Source of the DNA: DSXH01 sp037446915
GTDB lineage: Bacteria; Bacteroidota; Ignavibacteria; Ignavibacteriales; Melioribacteraceae
NCBI GenBank assembly: GCA_037446915.1
Contig: JBBIHP010000010.1
Coordinates: 1 to 45,121 of the forward strand
DNA: 45,121 nucleotides
Reading direction: 5' to 3'
The translations under genes were made by a program, and so were the position numbers. How positions within the stretch are numbered: the first letter of the stretch is position 1; each line of letters begins with the position of its first letter. This document shows positions 17,367-26,364 of this stretch, in pieces. The notes under the pieces are model-generated. The model saw only the letters and a program-made list of their open reading frames with translations. It was not told where the DNA came from and ran no database searches.

Positions 17367-18419
17367 TTATTTTTTCTTTGATTTTGTTTCCGGCTGTTCT
17401 TCTTTTACTTGCTTCTGCTCTTCTTTTATGATACCTAAATTAACCTTCACTTCTTTTTCTAAAGAAGCGAACAATTGCTGATCTTCAAGCATTTTTTGTT
17501 TCAATTGTTCTCTGCCCTGGAATCTATCTTCTTTATAAGTAAACCATGCACCGCTTTTCTTTAATATATTATGGTCTGTAGCAAGATCAATTATATCACC
17601 GGCTTTGCTTATACCTTCGTTATAGAGAATGTCGAATTCAACTTCTTTAAATGGTGGTGCAACTTTACTTTTAACAACTTTAACCTTGGTTCTATTACCG
17701 ATAACATTATTACCATCTTTGATTGCTGCAACTCTTCTGATATCAAGTCGAACCGATGCATAGAACTTAAGAGCATTACCACCCGTAGTTGTTTCCGGAT
17801 TACCGAACATGATACCGATTTTACTTCTGAGCTGATTTGTAAAAATCACACATGTTTTCGACTTACTGATTGCACCGGTTATTTTACGAAGTGCCTGGGA
17901 CATCAATCGAGCTTGCATAGCCATTTGCGGATCGCCCATATCGCCTTCAATTTCGGAACGAGGAACAAGAGCCGCTACTGAATCCACCACAATTATATCA
18001 AGGGCATTACTGCGGATTAAAGTATCAACTATTTCAAGAGCCTGTTCTCCAAAATCGGGCTGAGATAAAAGTAGATTAGCAGTATCAACATTCAGACGTT
18101 TGGCATAATTAAGATCCATAGCATGTTCAGCATCTATAAACGCTGCAAGACCACCTTTTTTCTGAGCTTCAGCAATAATGTGAAGACATAATGTTGTTTT
18201 ACCGGACGATTCAGGTCCATAAATTTCTACAATTCTTCCACGAGGAACTCCACCAATTCCAAGAGCATAATCGAGTGAAAGTGAACCAGTTGAAATTGAT
18301 TCAACTTCAGCGATTACTCCGTTGCCCAGTTTCATTATTGTTCCCTTTCCATATTGCTTTTCAATATTGGAAATGGTGTCTTCTAAAATTTTTAGTCTGG
18401 CATCTTTTTCCATTGCCAT
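17367..18419 (-). CDS. recA: Recombinase RecA
   Basis: ATP-dependent strand-exchange protein for homologous recombination and SOS induction. The 350 residues include Walker A GPESSGKT (68-75), the DAEHAMDLNYAKRL block, Walker B IVVDSVAALVPR, loop L2 FTNQLRSKIGIMFGNPETT and the NIGIIKEEQK-like acidic/basic tail. GGAGGG lies just before the ATG at 18419; a second ATG two codons on is equally well spaced. No LexA-type box could be recognised upstream, where thpR ends only 16 bases away. Confidence 0.98.
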   Translation of the reverse strand: MAMEKDARLKILEDTISNIEKQYGKGTIMKLGNGVIAEVESISTGSLSLDYALGIGGVPRGRIVEIYGPESSGKTTLCLHIIAEAQKKGGLAAFIDAEHAMDLNYAKRLNVDTANLLLSQPDFGEQALEIVDTLIRSNALDIIVVDSVAALVPRSEIEGDMGDPQMAMQARLMSQALRKITGAISKSKTCVIFTNQLRSKIGIMFGNPETTTGGNALKFYASVRLDIRRVAAIKDGNNVIGNRTKVKVVKSKVAPPFKEVEFDILYNEGISKAGDIIDLATDHNILKKSGAWFTYKEDRFQGREQLKQKMLEDQQLFASLEKEVKVNLGIIKEEQKQVKEEQPETKSKKK

Positions 18420-18435
18420 ATTCCCTCCACTATAT

Positions 18436-18987
18436 TTATAGTAATAAACTTTTTATTGGTTTATAAATAGAACCACCTTTTGTTAAAATACTCTGGAACA
18501 TTATAATTTTATTCCCAACAAACTTTAATTGAGGCAGTCTGTAATTATCAAGTGAATTAACTTCTTTGATTATACTTTCGTTTTTTATTCTAAGCATAGT
18601 TATATGCGGTTTGAATTTGCGTTTTTCCTTTTCAAATCCAAATTCACTGCACAATATATCAATTTCTTGCACAAAATTTTCGAGTTCAAAGTTTTCTTTT
18701 AATCCCGTCCATAAAATCCGCGGAATGCCATTGGATTTGAAAAATCCGAAACGGTCAAGTTGCAGATCGAATTTATGATATTTAGTTGATAACTTTTCGA
18801 GGGATGCGAATATTTTTTCAATAGTCTCCTGTTCAGTCTCTCCAAGGAATTTTAATGTAACATGAAGTTTGTCACTACTTTCCCATTTAATACTAAGGTA
18901 AGAAGGAACCATATTATTTCTAATCGTAATTATTTCATCAATTATATCCTGAGGTATTTCAAGAGCGATGAAAGTTCTAATCATCAT
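18436..18987 (-). CDS. thpR: RNA 2',3'-cyclic phosphodiesterase ThpR (2H family)
   Basis: 183-aa two-histidine phosphoesterase, historically 2'-5' RNA ligase. It has both HxT motifs, HVTLKFLGE (His42, Thr44) and HITMLRI (His128, Thr130), and the family start RTFIALEIP. The start (ATG at 18987, or the next ATG at 18984) overlaps the cinA stop by 11 bases. The physiological substrate in bacteria is uncertain; the cinA-thpR-recA order is a known association. Confidence 0.92.
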   Translation of the reverse strand: MMIRTFIALEIPQDIIDEIITIRNNMVPSYLSIKWESSDKLHVTLKFLGETEQETIEKIFASLEKLSTKYHKFDLQLDRFGFFKSNGIPRILWTGLKENFELENFVQEIDILCSEFGFEKEKRKFKPHITMLRIKNESIIKEVNSLDNYRLPQLKFVGNKIIMFQSILTKGGSIYKPIKSLLL

Positions 18988-20233
18988 AAGAAATGCCTAA
19001 CAGATTTCTGCGCAACATTTCGAGTGCTGCCTGAGATGCACGGTCTTTATTAAGAAGCCGATCGTCACCAAATCTGAATTCTTTGGCAGTACAAATCTTA
19101 TCATCACAGATACCGATATGAACAAGACCGACAGGTTTGGTAGGCGTTGCTCCGGTTGGTCCCATTATTCCCGTAGTTGCCAGTCCAATATCCGAACCGC
19201 TAATTGATTTGATCCCTTCTGCCATTTGCATAGCTACTTCGAGACTTACAGCACCATTATTAGCAATGGTATCTTCATTCACTTTAAGAATCTCAACTTT
19301 AGCTGCATTACTATAAGCTACAACTCCACGTTCCAGAAACTTGCTGCTTCCTGAAATATTTGTGAGTCGATTCGCTATTAAACCACCGGTACAGGATTCT
19401 GCAACTGAAAGTTTTAAATTCCTGTCTATTAATAATTTAGCTACAACTCCTTCCAAAGAATCATCGTTTTTACCAAATATAAACTTTCCAACGGAGCTTC
19501 TTATTTTTTGTTCAATATCTTCTAATTTATTTAATGCCAATTGATCAGTTTCTGCTTGTGTGGTTATACGCATTTTAACACCAAATTGACTTGGTAAAAA
19601 TGCTAAGCTTGCTCCGCCTAATAATTGATTAAGGTCTCCGAGTTTATCATATAACATCGATTCCGGGATTCCTGTTGTTAATAAATTTATTGTCCGTTTG
19701 AAATATTTTCTATTACCAATCCGTTCTTCAAGATTTGGTAAAACAAAGTTTTCCATCATCCCTTTCATTTCATAAGGGACACCGGGCATAACAATAAAAA
19801 TTCTCTTATTCTTCTCGATCCAGAAACCGGGAGCGGTTCCCCTACTGTTTCTAATTGGTACTGCAATTTTCGGAACCAATGCCTGACCTTCATTAGTTTT
19901 TGTAAGCTGTCTTCCTCTTACCTCAAAGAATTTTTTAATGTCGGCAAGTACCTCTTCATTCTGTATCAATTCCGTTTTGAAGAACTCAACAACACATTTA
20001 CGCGTAACATCATCATGTGTTGGACCTAAACCACCGGTAACAACTATAACGTCGTTATGCTCATAAGCTTTTTTAAACTCATTTTTGATATCAGATTCAT
20101 TATCATGCACCACACACGAAAATGAAACATCGATTTGCAGATCGGTTAATTTCGATCCGATAAAAGCGGCATTAGTATTCAAAGTCTGACCAATAAGTAT
20201 TTCATCGCCTATTGTAATGATTTCTGCTTTCAT
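18977..20233 (-). CDS. cinA: CinA family protein (competence/damage-inducible, NMN amidase domain)
   Basis: 418-residue two-domain protein. The N-terminal molybdopterin-binding-like domain (about 1-170) has IITIGDEILIGQTLNTN and VTGGLGPTHDDVT. The C-terminal PncC domain (about 255-415) has LSVAESCTGGLIANRLT and TTGIMGPTGATPTKPVG, the hallmarks of NMN deamidase, which recycles NMN for NAD. It is 15 bases from pgpA and upstream of recA in the same direction, as in many bacteria where it is part of the recA transcript. Confidence 0.95.
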   Translation of the reverse strand: MKAEIITIGDEILIGQTLNTNAAFIGSKLTDLQIDVSFSCVVHDNESDIKNEFKKAYEHNDVIVVTGGLGPTHDDVTRKCVVEFFKTELIQNEEVLADIKKFFEVRGRQLTKTNEGQALVPKIAVPIRNSRGTAPGFWIEKNKRIFIVMPGVPYEMKGMMENFVLPNLEERIGNRKYFKRTINLLTTGIPESMLYDKLGDLNQLLGGASLAFLPSQFGVKMRITTQAETDQLALNKLEDIEQKIRSSVGKFIFGKNDDSLEGVVAKLLIDRNLKLSVAESCTGGLIANRLTNISGSSKFLERGVVAYSNAAKVEILKVNEDTIANNGAVSLEVAMQMAEGIKSISGSDIGLATTGIMGPTGATPTKPVGLVHIGICDDKICTAKEFRFGDDRLLNKDRASQAALEMLRRNLLGISYDD

Positions 20234-20248
20234 AATTAAATCACTCTA

Positions 20249-20710
20249 CTATGTTAACCGGTTAATGATATGAATAGTTAATTGAACGATAATGAATGAA
20301 TAAAGACCTGCTACGACATCATCAAGAATAACTCCCCAGCCACCCTTAATAGATTCAAGTTGTTTAGCAGGAAAGGGTTTATAAATATCCAGTAACCTCC
20401 ATAGAACAAATGCCGGTAAAATTATCCAGACCTTTTTGGAAATGAAAAGCATTGTTATCCAGGTACCAATAAATTCATCGAAAGTATATTGAGAAGGATC
20501 TTGTCCATATAATTTTTCGAATTTGGTTGCAATAGGCACACCCACTACAATTGATACCGAAATTAAGAACATTAAAAATGTTGGATTCTCAAAACCGGGT
20601 ATTAAAAATAACAGCAAAGCCAAAGCACTTGCAAAGGTTCCGCTGGCTTTAGGAATATAGCCGGTAAAGAACCCCGATCCTATTATTTTTTCAATTAGAT
20701 TTATTTTCAA
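20249..20710 (-). CDS. pgpA: Phosphatidylglycerophosphatase A
   Basis: 153-aa membrane enzyme that dephosphorylates phosphatidylglycerol phosphate. The N-terminal GSGFFTGYIPKASGT and the FDEFIGTWITM motif with the conserved Asp-Glu and Gly are typical, and there are three to four hydrophobic segments. The only start giving the full N-terminus is TTG at 20710, which lies within the last 20 bases of pgsA. It follows the enzyme producing its substrate directly, so the two steps are encoded together. Confidence 0.92.
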   Translation of the reverse strand: MKINLIEKIIGSGFFTGYIPKASGTFASALALLLFLIPGFENPTFLMFLISVSIVVGVPIATKFEKLYGQDPSQYTFDEFIGTWITMLFISKKVWIILPAFVLWRLLDIYKPFPAKQLESIKGGWGVILDDVVAGLYSFIIVQLTIHIINRLT

Positions 20711-21296
20711 GATGGAATAGTTTTTTAATTAGAATTCTATTTGTTGTTACATATGTTATGCCGGTAATTAATGTAAAAAGTGTAATCGTTAACATAGTAA
20801 AATAAATTAAGTCGGCATTTAACAATGTCTTAAATAGATCAGGACTTAATTTATTAATCCATTCAACCTTGTTGGCGGTATACAAGAGAAGTAAATAATA
20901 GAGAAAGAACATCTGCAGAAAGGTTTTCCATTTAGCAGAAAAGCTGGTTGAGAAAGGAATTTTTCTATGATCTGCAAATATTCTAAGCGCAGTTACTATT
21001 ATATCCCGCAAAATAATTAACAAAACCATCCATAGAGGAAGGATATTTAAAATTACAAATGCAATAAAAGCGGTTGAGGTAAGAATTTTATCGGCAAGAG
21101 GATCGAGAAATTTTCCCCACTCTGTAATGTAATTAAATTTACGGGCCAACCATCCGTCGTACCAATCTGTTATAGCCGCAATTATAAATACACCTATCGA
21201 TATCTGGACAAGTACAGGATCATCTGATAGAAATAGAACAAAAAATACGGGTGTTAATATAATTCTTAGTACTGTAAGTTGATTTGGGAGTATCAT
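20691..21296 (-). CDS. pgsA: CDP-diacylglycerol-glycerol-3-phosphate 3-phosphatidyltransferase
   Basis: Makes phosphatidylglycerol phosphate from CDP-diacylglycerol and glycerol-3-phosphate in the inner membrane. The CDP-alcohol phosphotransferase motif is complete: Asp44, Asp47, Gly48, Ala51, Arg52, Gly61, Asp65, Asp69. The 201-aa length and the start MILPNQLTVLRIILTPVF are typical of PgsA, with about five membrane segments. Stop overlaps pgpA. Confidence 0.95.
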   Translation of the reverse strand: MILPNQLTVLRIILTPVFFVLFLSDDPVLVQISIGVFIIAAITDWYDGWLARKFNYITEWGKFLDPLADKILTSTAFIAFVILNILPLWMVLLIILRDIIVTALRIFADHRKIPFSTSFSAKWKTFLQMFFLYYLLLLYTANKVEWINKLSPDLFKTLLNADLIYFTMLTITLFTLITGITYVTTNRILIKKLFHLENKSN

Positions 21297-21307
21297 TATA
21301 AGCGACT

Positions 21308-21601
21308 TTAACTAATAGATATTTTTTTTAAGTAACCGAATTCATAAATGCCGGTATTATGACCATCTTTCCATGAAATACTTACAGCGTAATTACCTAC
21401 CATATTAACAGCGGTTAATGTCAATTCATCGGAACTGAAAATAGGGAAGTATTTTTCACTCCTGTTTTCTCTATCCGATGCACAAAGCGCGCAAGGACAA
21501 TTAAGTCGTAAGCTGGAAAGTTTAATTCTGTTATTGTTACCGTCGTTCCATTCAATTGCGAGAAACTCTTTATCAATAACCTTAATACTAACAGGAAGCA
21601 T
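21308..21601 (-). CDS. DUF971 domain protein
   Basis: 97-aa single-domain protein of the DUF971 (GBBH-like N-terminal) type. Diagnostic are IEWNDGNNNRIKLSSLR, the CPCALC cysteines and the HNTGIYEFGYLKKI ending. Related domains bind a metal or occur near Fe-S scaffold (Mrp/ApbC) genes, but the role is unknown. It sits two bases after purC and 12 bases before pgsA in the same run. Confidence 0.85.
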   Translation of the reverse strand: MLPVSIKVIDKEFLAIEWNDGNNNRIKLSSLRLNCPCALCASDRENRSEKYFPIFSSDELTLTAVNMVGNYAVSISWKDGHNTGIYEFGYLKKISIS

Positions 21602-21603
21602 AA

Positions 21604-22497
21604 TTAAATTGTTTCTCCTGTAAGCATGTAAAGAGCTTCCTGATATTTTTTACTTGTATTAATAATTACTTCCTCAGGTAAATCCGGCGGTGGCGGTTGT
21701 TTATTGAAATTAACAGACAGAAGATAATCTCTTACATATTGTTTATCAAAACTATTTTGCGATGTTCCTTTTTTATATTCATTAAAAGGCCAGAAACGCG
21801 ATGAATCAGGTGTAAGTAATTCATCAATTAGTATTACTTTACCATTGTAGTAGCCAAATTCCATTTTTGTATCTGCAATAATAATTCCTTTAGTAAGTGC
21901 ATATTCAGATACTTTCTTGTAAATATTAATGGTAGTCTGTTTAAGGATATTATATGTTTCACTTCCAACTATTGAAATAGCTTGTTCTTCCGTAATATTT
22001 TCATCATGAAGACCAATTTCTGCTTTAGTGGAAGGAGTAAAAATTGGTTCATCGAGCTTTTCAGATTCCACTAATCCTTCGCGTAATTTAATTCCACAAA
22101 TATTTCCAGTTTTTTTATAATCGCTCCAGCCAGAACCGGTTATATAACCCCTCACAATACATTCAAGTGGAATCAATTCAGCTTTTTTAACAAGCATTGA
22201 ACGGTCTTTAAGCAATTCTTTAAAGGGTTTACAGACTTCAGGATATTCATTCACATTAACAGAAATTATATGATTCTCAACAATATCATTGGTATAATTG
22301 AACCAGAAATTCGAAATGCGATTCAATACTTTTCCCTTAAGAGGAATTCCCTCTTTCATAATTACATCGAATGCAGAAAGTCTGTCAGTTGATATGATTA
22401 AGTAATATTCGCCCAGATCATACACATCCCGCACTTTACCTCTTTTAAAGAGTTTAAGCTCTTCAAAATTTGTAGTAGTTAGAGAATCGTTATTCAT
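21604..22497 (-). CDS. purC: SAICAR synthetase PurC
   Basis: Joins CAIR and aspartate with ATP in purine synthesis. The 297-aa protein has KRGKVRDVYDLGEYYLIIST at the ATP-binding start, IPLECIVRGYITGSGW, and LIDELLTPDSSRFW near the end. The ATG at 22497 is preceded by GAGG and a candidate promoter about 25 bases upstream. It heads the purC-to-recX run. The longer form (about 297 aa rather than 240) is the one common in Bacteroidota and yeast-like enzymes. Confidence 0.96.
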   Translation of the reverse strand: MNNDSLTTTNFEELKLFKRGKVRDVYDLGEYYLIISTDRLSAFDVIMKEGIPLKGKVLNRISNFWFNYTNDIVENHIISVNVNEYPEVCKPFKELLKDRSMLVKKAELIPLECIVRGYITGSGWSDYKKTGNICGIKLREGLVESEKLDEPIFTPSTKAEIGLHDENITEEQAISIVGSETYNILKQTTINIYKKVSEYALTKGIIIADTKMEFGYYNGKVILIDELLTPDSSRFWPFNEYKKGTSQNSFDKQYVRDYLLSVNFNKQPPPPDLPEEVIINTSKKYQEALYMLTGETI

Positions 22498-22521
22498 ATT
22501 AATTCCTCATTTTGGATTTGA

Positions 22522-22550
22522 AATATAAAGAGAGGTAAATAGTGATTCAA
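22522..22550 (-). promoter_or_regulatory. Candidate promoter of purC-pgsA-cinA-recA run
   Basis: Minus-strand -35 TTGAAT (22545-22550), 17-base spacer, -10 TATATT (22522-22527). The predicted start lies about 18 bases before purC, just ahead of its GAGG ribosome-binding site. It has the same -10 and spacer length as the candidate at 4604-4632. Confidence 0.5.
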
Positions 22551-22589
22551 TAAGACAAAATTAATATTTGTGTTAAATTTATTGAAGAA

Positions 22590-22712
22590 GAGGCTGTCAC
22601 AAAAAAAATTATCTCCGAAAGCGACCATCAGGAAAAAACAAAATATGTCATATTCCATTAACCAGTTCAATTTCAGTGCAATTTTAAGAAAATTACTTTG
22701 AAAACAGCCCCT
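22590..22712. mobile_element. Possible MITE or IS-end remnant
   Basis: About 123 bases bounded by imperfect inverted ends: GAGGCTGTCACAAA (from 22590) and, inverted, AGGGGCTGTTTTCAAAG (to 22712). GGCTGT followed by an A-rich run resembles the tips of several IS families. No transposase lies inside, and no target-site duplication is clear. It fills most of the 233-base gap between purC and the S9 peptidase. Confidence 0.35.
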
Positions 22713-22730
22713 AAAAATTTTACTTATTAA

Positions 22731-25406
22731 TTACTTTGTTAATTCGATTGTTACAGTTCCTCCACCCATTTGAGCACCGAGCTTTGTAATTGTTTTAACA
22801 GTTTTACCGTTCGATTTATTTACCCATTTATGGGTTGGTTCACCTTCACCGCTTAATTCCTTAATATCAACTTTATATGTTTCAAATTCACCCGCTGGAA
22901 CACTAATTTTCTCACTGCCAACAACTTTTAAAATATATTCTTTTGTCTTTGCACTCATTAAATCGAGTTGATAAAATTTTACAGTTGAATTTTCTGAAAA
23001 TGCAAGAGATTCTATCATCATATCAATTCCTACACCATCAGAAACAATTGGAACGTCAACATTTACATTAATTGGTAATTTTTGAGGACCGGCTTCTAAC
23101 ATCCCCTCAACTTTTCCATTTTCAAATTTTAAATGGACAGTTCCCATACCCTGTTTAATATTACGTGCTACCGGTAACAAAGTTTTTGCATCAACTAACA
23201 AAGTATCATTTCCACCCATCATACCTGAGGTTATATCAACCGAACGTATTACATCCATACCGTTGTAGAATTCCTTTGTTAAAGTTCGCTCAATATTCAT
23301 ATTAAATTTTTGACCTTGAGTTTCTACTGTTAGTAAGTAATTAACATTGCCCAATTTTATTTTACTTCCATCGTATGATTTCAATTCAGTAGCAGTTCCG
23401 GTTTCAACTTTTTTAGGCATCGTGACTGTTTTGATATCAACCGTTATATCATTCAATTTTTTCTGTATAGCTTCACGAACATCCTCTTGCACTCTGCCAT
23501 TTAAGTGTTTAGCAAGAAAACGTTCCATCGCAACAACCATAGCTAATCTGTTTTCGAGTCCGGCAAATCCATGTCCTTCATCTGGGGCAACCATATATTC
23601 AACATCTCTTTTAAGATCTCTTAATGCAACAACAATCTGATCTGATTCGGCTTTTTTAACACGCGGATCGTTAGCACCTTGAACAACATATAGAGGTGCA
23701 GTAATTTTATCAGCAGAATTAAGAGGAGATTGTTTTTTAAGCATTTCTAATTCATCAGGTTTATCCATATCACCAACACGAATTGCAAATGTTTTTCTAA
23801 TTGGAGCCCAGTAAGGTGGTATTGAATTAAGAAGTGTAATTATATTTGATGGACCTACAATACTAAATCCACATGCATATAGGTCGGGAGTGAATGCCAG
23901 ACCGGCAAGAGTAGCATAACCGCCATAAGAGCCGCCAGAGATTGCAACACGTTTTGGATCGGCTATCCCCTTCCCGATCAAATACTTTACAGCATCCGTA
24001 ATATCATGCTGCATTGAACCTGTTCCCCATTGTTTATTACCGGCATTCAAATATTTCTTTCCATATCCAGTAGAACCTCTAAAGTTTGGTTGGAAGACAG
24101 CATACCCTCTGTTAGCAAGAAATTGCGCATAAGGATTATAACCCCAGAAGTCGCGTGCCCATGGTCCACCGTGAACAAACATCACTACAGGAAGATTTTT
24201 ATGCTCAATTCCTTTTGGAAGTGTCAGATAACCATGAATTGTCATACCATCTCTTGCTTTATAACTAACAGGTTCCATCGGAGCTAAATATTCTGTTGGG
24301 AGTGTAGGCCGTGATTTGTAAAGCAATTCAACCTTTCCAGCTTTTTTATCATACAAATATGTTGAGCCGGGGTCTACATCTCGTGATACAGATACTATCC
24401 ATAAATTCTCATCTTCAGTTGATGAAGTTAAATTAATATCCCCTTCCGGAAGTAATTTTTTAAGAGTAGTGTAAACGTTTTCAAATTCTTTTGTTTTTGG
24501 ATATACTCTTCTCTTAGCTCCAACATAAACCGTTGCAATTAACTCATTTGTTTTATCTGAAAAAACTGCAGTAGCAATATCAACTTCATTCATCGGATCT
24601 TTTTCAACCAGTTTTATTTTACTTGAGTTAAGATCGAACAGCAATAATTCTGCTTTATCAATATTGTCACCTTTGTTCGAAATAAGATAGAAGCTTTTTC
24701 CATCCGGAGTAAATCTAACCGGATTTGCAGTCTCTTCACTTGTTACTTTATAAATAGACTCAAGTTTTTCACCATTTAATTTTAAGATCTCTGAGCCGCC
24801 ATCTTCTGTTTGCCTTATTCCAATTCTTAAATTACCATCAATGTCAGTCATCCATCCGGCAATATTCTCTTCATTCTTACGAATAAGAGTTCTTTCACCA
24901 GTAGAGATTTTTAATTTGTAGACATCATGAAGCTGTGGATTTCTGTCGTTAAGACCGACCATCATTTCATCAGGTCTTTGTTTTGGTAAATCTATTATCA
25001 TAGCTCTAACATTATCGAGTGGTGTAAGATCTCTTGCATGAGGGACAGGATCGCCCTTTTGCGATGGATCAACAGCATAAATTCTAAAGTTCTCATTTCC
25101 ACCTTGATCCTGAACATAAAGAACATATTTACTATCATAAGACCAGAAGTAATTACCTATAGGACGTTTTGTATCTGCTGTTAATGGTCTGGCTTCTTCA
25201 AACTTCTGATTTCTCTCTTTTACCCAGATATTCCTAACACCATTATATGGTTTGAGAAATGTGATATACTTTCCGTCCGGAGATATTTGTGCGCCAGCTA
25301 ATTCAGGGTCACCAAAGAATATTTCACGATCTATAATTGGTGGAAGCTGTGCTATTATTACAGTAGAAAATAGAATCATAAAAAATCCTAAAATTAGTTT
25401 TTTCAT
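22731..25406 (-). CDS. S9 family prolyl oligopeptidase with C-terminal extension
   Basis: 891-aa exported serine peptidase. A Sec signal peptide (MKKLILGFFMILFSTVIIAQ) is followed by a beta-propeller (about 30-375) and the alpha/beta-hydrolase domain (about 385-640) with catalytic Ser493 (GGSYGGYAT), Asp580 (GANDPRV) and His612 (DEGHGF). It likely trims peptides in the periplasm or outside. I chose ATG 25406, preceded by GGGAG, over an upstream TTG at 25418. The last 250 residues are not part of the usual S9 domain; they form a beta-rich module with VDAKTLLPVARNI and a PAGEFETYKVDI segment that recalls DUF3108, which I have not seen as a standard partner. The gene is monocistronic as far as visible. 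Confidence 0.9.
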   Translation of the reverse strand: MKKLILGFFMILFSTVIIAQLPPIIDREIFFGDPELAGAQISPDGKYITFLKPYNGVRNIWVKERNQKFEEARPLTADTKRPIGNYFWSYDSKYVLYVQDQGGNENFRIYAVDPSQKGDPVPHARDLTPLDNVRAMIIDLPKQRPDEMMVGLNDRNPQLHDVYKLKISTGERTLIRKNEENIAGWMTDIDGNLRIGIRQTEDGGSEILKLNGEKLESIYKVTSEETANPVRFTPDGKSFYLISNKGDNIDKAELLLFDLNSSKIKLVEKDPMNEVDIATAVFSDKTNELIATVYVGAKRRVYPKTKEFENVYTTLKKLLPEGDINLTSSTEDENLWIVSVSRDVDPGSTYLYDKKAGKVELLYKSRPTLPTEYLAPMEPVSYKARDGMTIHGYLTLPKGIEHKNLPVVMFVHGGPWARDFWGYNPYAQFLANRGYAVFQPNFRGSTGYGKKYLNAGNKQWGTGSMQHDITDAVKYLIGKGIADPKRVAISGGSYGGYATLAGLAFTPDLYACGFSIVGPSNIITLLNSIPPYWAPIRKTFAIRVGDMDKPDELEMLKKQSPLNSADKITAPLYVVQGANDPRVKKAESDQIVVALRDLKRDVEYMVAPDEGHGFAGLENRLAMVVAMERFLAKHLNGRVQEDVREAIQKKLNDITVDIKTVTMPKKVETGTATELKSYDGSKIKLGNVNYLLTVETQGQKFNMNIERTLTKEFYNGMDVIRSVDITSGMMGGNDTLLVDAKTLLPVARNIKQGMGTVHLKFENGKVEGMLEAGPQKLPINVNVDVPIVSDGVGIDMMIESLAFSENSTVKFYQLDLMSAKTKEYILKVVGSEKISVPAGEFETYKVDIKELSGEGEPTHKWVNKSNGKTVKTITKLGAQMGGGTVTIELTK

Positions 25407-25680
25407 GTTTACTCCCAATTATTATGAAATGTATTAATTCAACAATGGATAAGATAAAAAAGTTTTCAATTACTATTCAGTGTTAATTGAAAATCACTTG
25501 AAAGTTCTACTAAAATAATAATTACAAAACTGTTATAATTTAGATGTATGTAGCGCACTAAAAGTTGAAATAATAAAAAAAATAATTCTCTATTAGAATT
25601 TTAAAAGGACAGAACAGACAATGGATAAGGTTTGGAATGTTCGCTTTCACAAGAAATTTTTTAAGATCTGTTTAAAACAC
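25407..25680. other. Non-coding gap upstream of the S9 peptidase
   Basis: About 270 bases, very AT-rich. It contains a perfect 10-bp inverted repeat (listed separately) and a spurious 35-codon plus-strand ORF that runs into tRNA-Phe. No clear promoter with a canonical -35/-10 pair was found; no other gene is seen. Confidence 0.5.
25463..25493. repeat. Perfect 10-bp inverted repeat upstream of S9 peptidase
   Basis: TTTTCAATTA (25463-25472) and its exact complement TAATTGAAAA (25484-25493), separated by 11 bases, 57-87 bases before the peptidase start. The 21-base centre spacing would place both halves on one DNA face, as for an operator; the AT-only stem makes a terminator unlikely. Confidence 0.45.
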
Positions 25681-25706
25681 AAAAGCGAGATTGTATTCTC
25701 GCTTTT
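25681..25706 (-). terminator. Intrinsic terminator of tRNA-Phe
   Basis: Perfect 10-bp stem AAAAGCGAGA/TCTCGCTTTT with loop TTGTAT, starting 3 bases past the tRNA 3' end and giving a U-run on the minus strand. The symmetric sequence would also work on the plus strand. Confidence 0.85.
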
Positions 25707-25709
25707 TTG

Positions 25710-25782
25710 TGGGCAGAGACGGAATTGAACCGCCGACACAAGGATTTTCAGTCCTTTGCTCTACCGACTGAGCTATCTGCCC
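25710..25782 (-). tRNA. tRNA-Phe (GAA)
   Basis: 73-nt cloverleaf on the minus strand: acceptor GGGCAGA pairing with TCTGCCC, D arm AGCTCAGTCGGTAGAGC, anticodon loop CTGAAAA with GAA, T arm with GTTCAATTC, and discriminator A. The CCA end is not encoded. A terminator follows three bases downstream. Confidence 0.96.
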
Positions 25783-25844
25783 TTCATTTTTTAGTGGGAC
25801 AAATCTATACAAAATGAATTAAATATCAAAATAATTGTAAAAAA

Positions 25845-26351
25845 TTATGATTCAAAAAAAGTTAATTGTTTTCGGTTGAATTCAATTTTTTCTTCGTGCT
25901 CAAGCAACCACTTCTTTCGCCATAAGCCTCCCGAGTAACCGATTAATTCCCCATTAGAACCAATTACACGATGACATGGAACAACTATATTAATTTTATT
26001 TTGAGCATTTGATTTTGCGACTGCTCTTATTTTGTTTTTATTGCCAAGTTTAGCAGCCATCGATAAATAAGAAATTGTGTTACCAAATTGTATGGTTAAT
26101 AATTCATACCAAACAAGTTTCTGAAAAGTAGTACCATACATGTCCAGGGTAACATCAAACACTTTTCTTTTTCCTTCGAAGTATTCGTTCAACTGTGATT
26201 TGCATTTCTTAATGAAATGATTTTTTGATAACAGATCAATTGCCTCTTCATCAGTAAAGAAAACATCTGTTATACCTCTTTCCGATGCCCTGATGCATAC
26301 AGTACCAATAGGTGAAGAAATATAATCTATGTGAGAGAATAATTGATTCAT
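25845..26351 (-). CDS. ogt: Methylated-DNA-protein-cysteine methyltransferase
   Basis: Suicide DNA repair protein that takes the alkyl group from O6-methylguanine onto its own cysteine. The active-site VVPCHRVIGSNG motif has Cys126, with YSGGLWRKKWLLEHE following. I start at ATG 26351 (168 aa, MNQLFSHIDYISSPIG); a TTG eight codons upstream would overlap the sensor gene, and neither has a strong ribosome-binding site. It is the last gene of the minus-strand accessory block and unrelated in function to the sensor before it. Confidence 0.93.
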   Translation of the reverse strand: MNQLFSHIDYISSPIGTVCIRASERGITDVFFTDEEAIDLLSKNHFIKKCKSQLNEYFEGKRKVFDVTLDMYGTTFQKLVWYELLTIQFGNTISYLSMAAKLGNKNKIRAVAKSNAQNKINIVVPCHRVIGSNGELIGYSGGLWRKKWLLEHEEKIEFNRKQLTFFES

Positions 26352-26364
26352 TTTAGAAGGGAAG

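Noticed and set aside
25621..25728. 35-codon plus-strand ORF with AAAAGGAC upstream
   Set aside because: It runs through the tRNA terminator and into tRNA-Phe, so it is chance.
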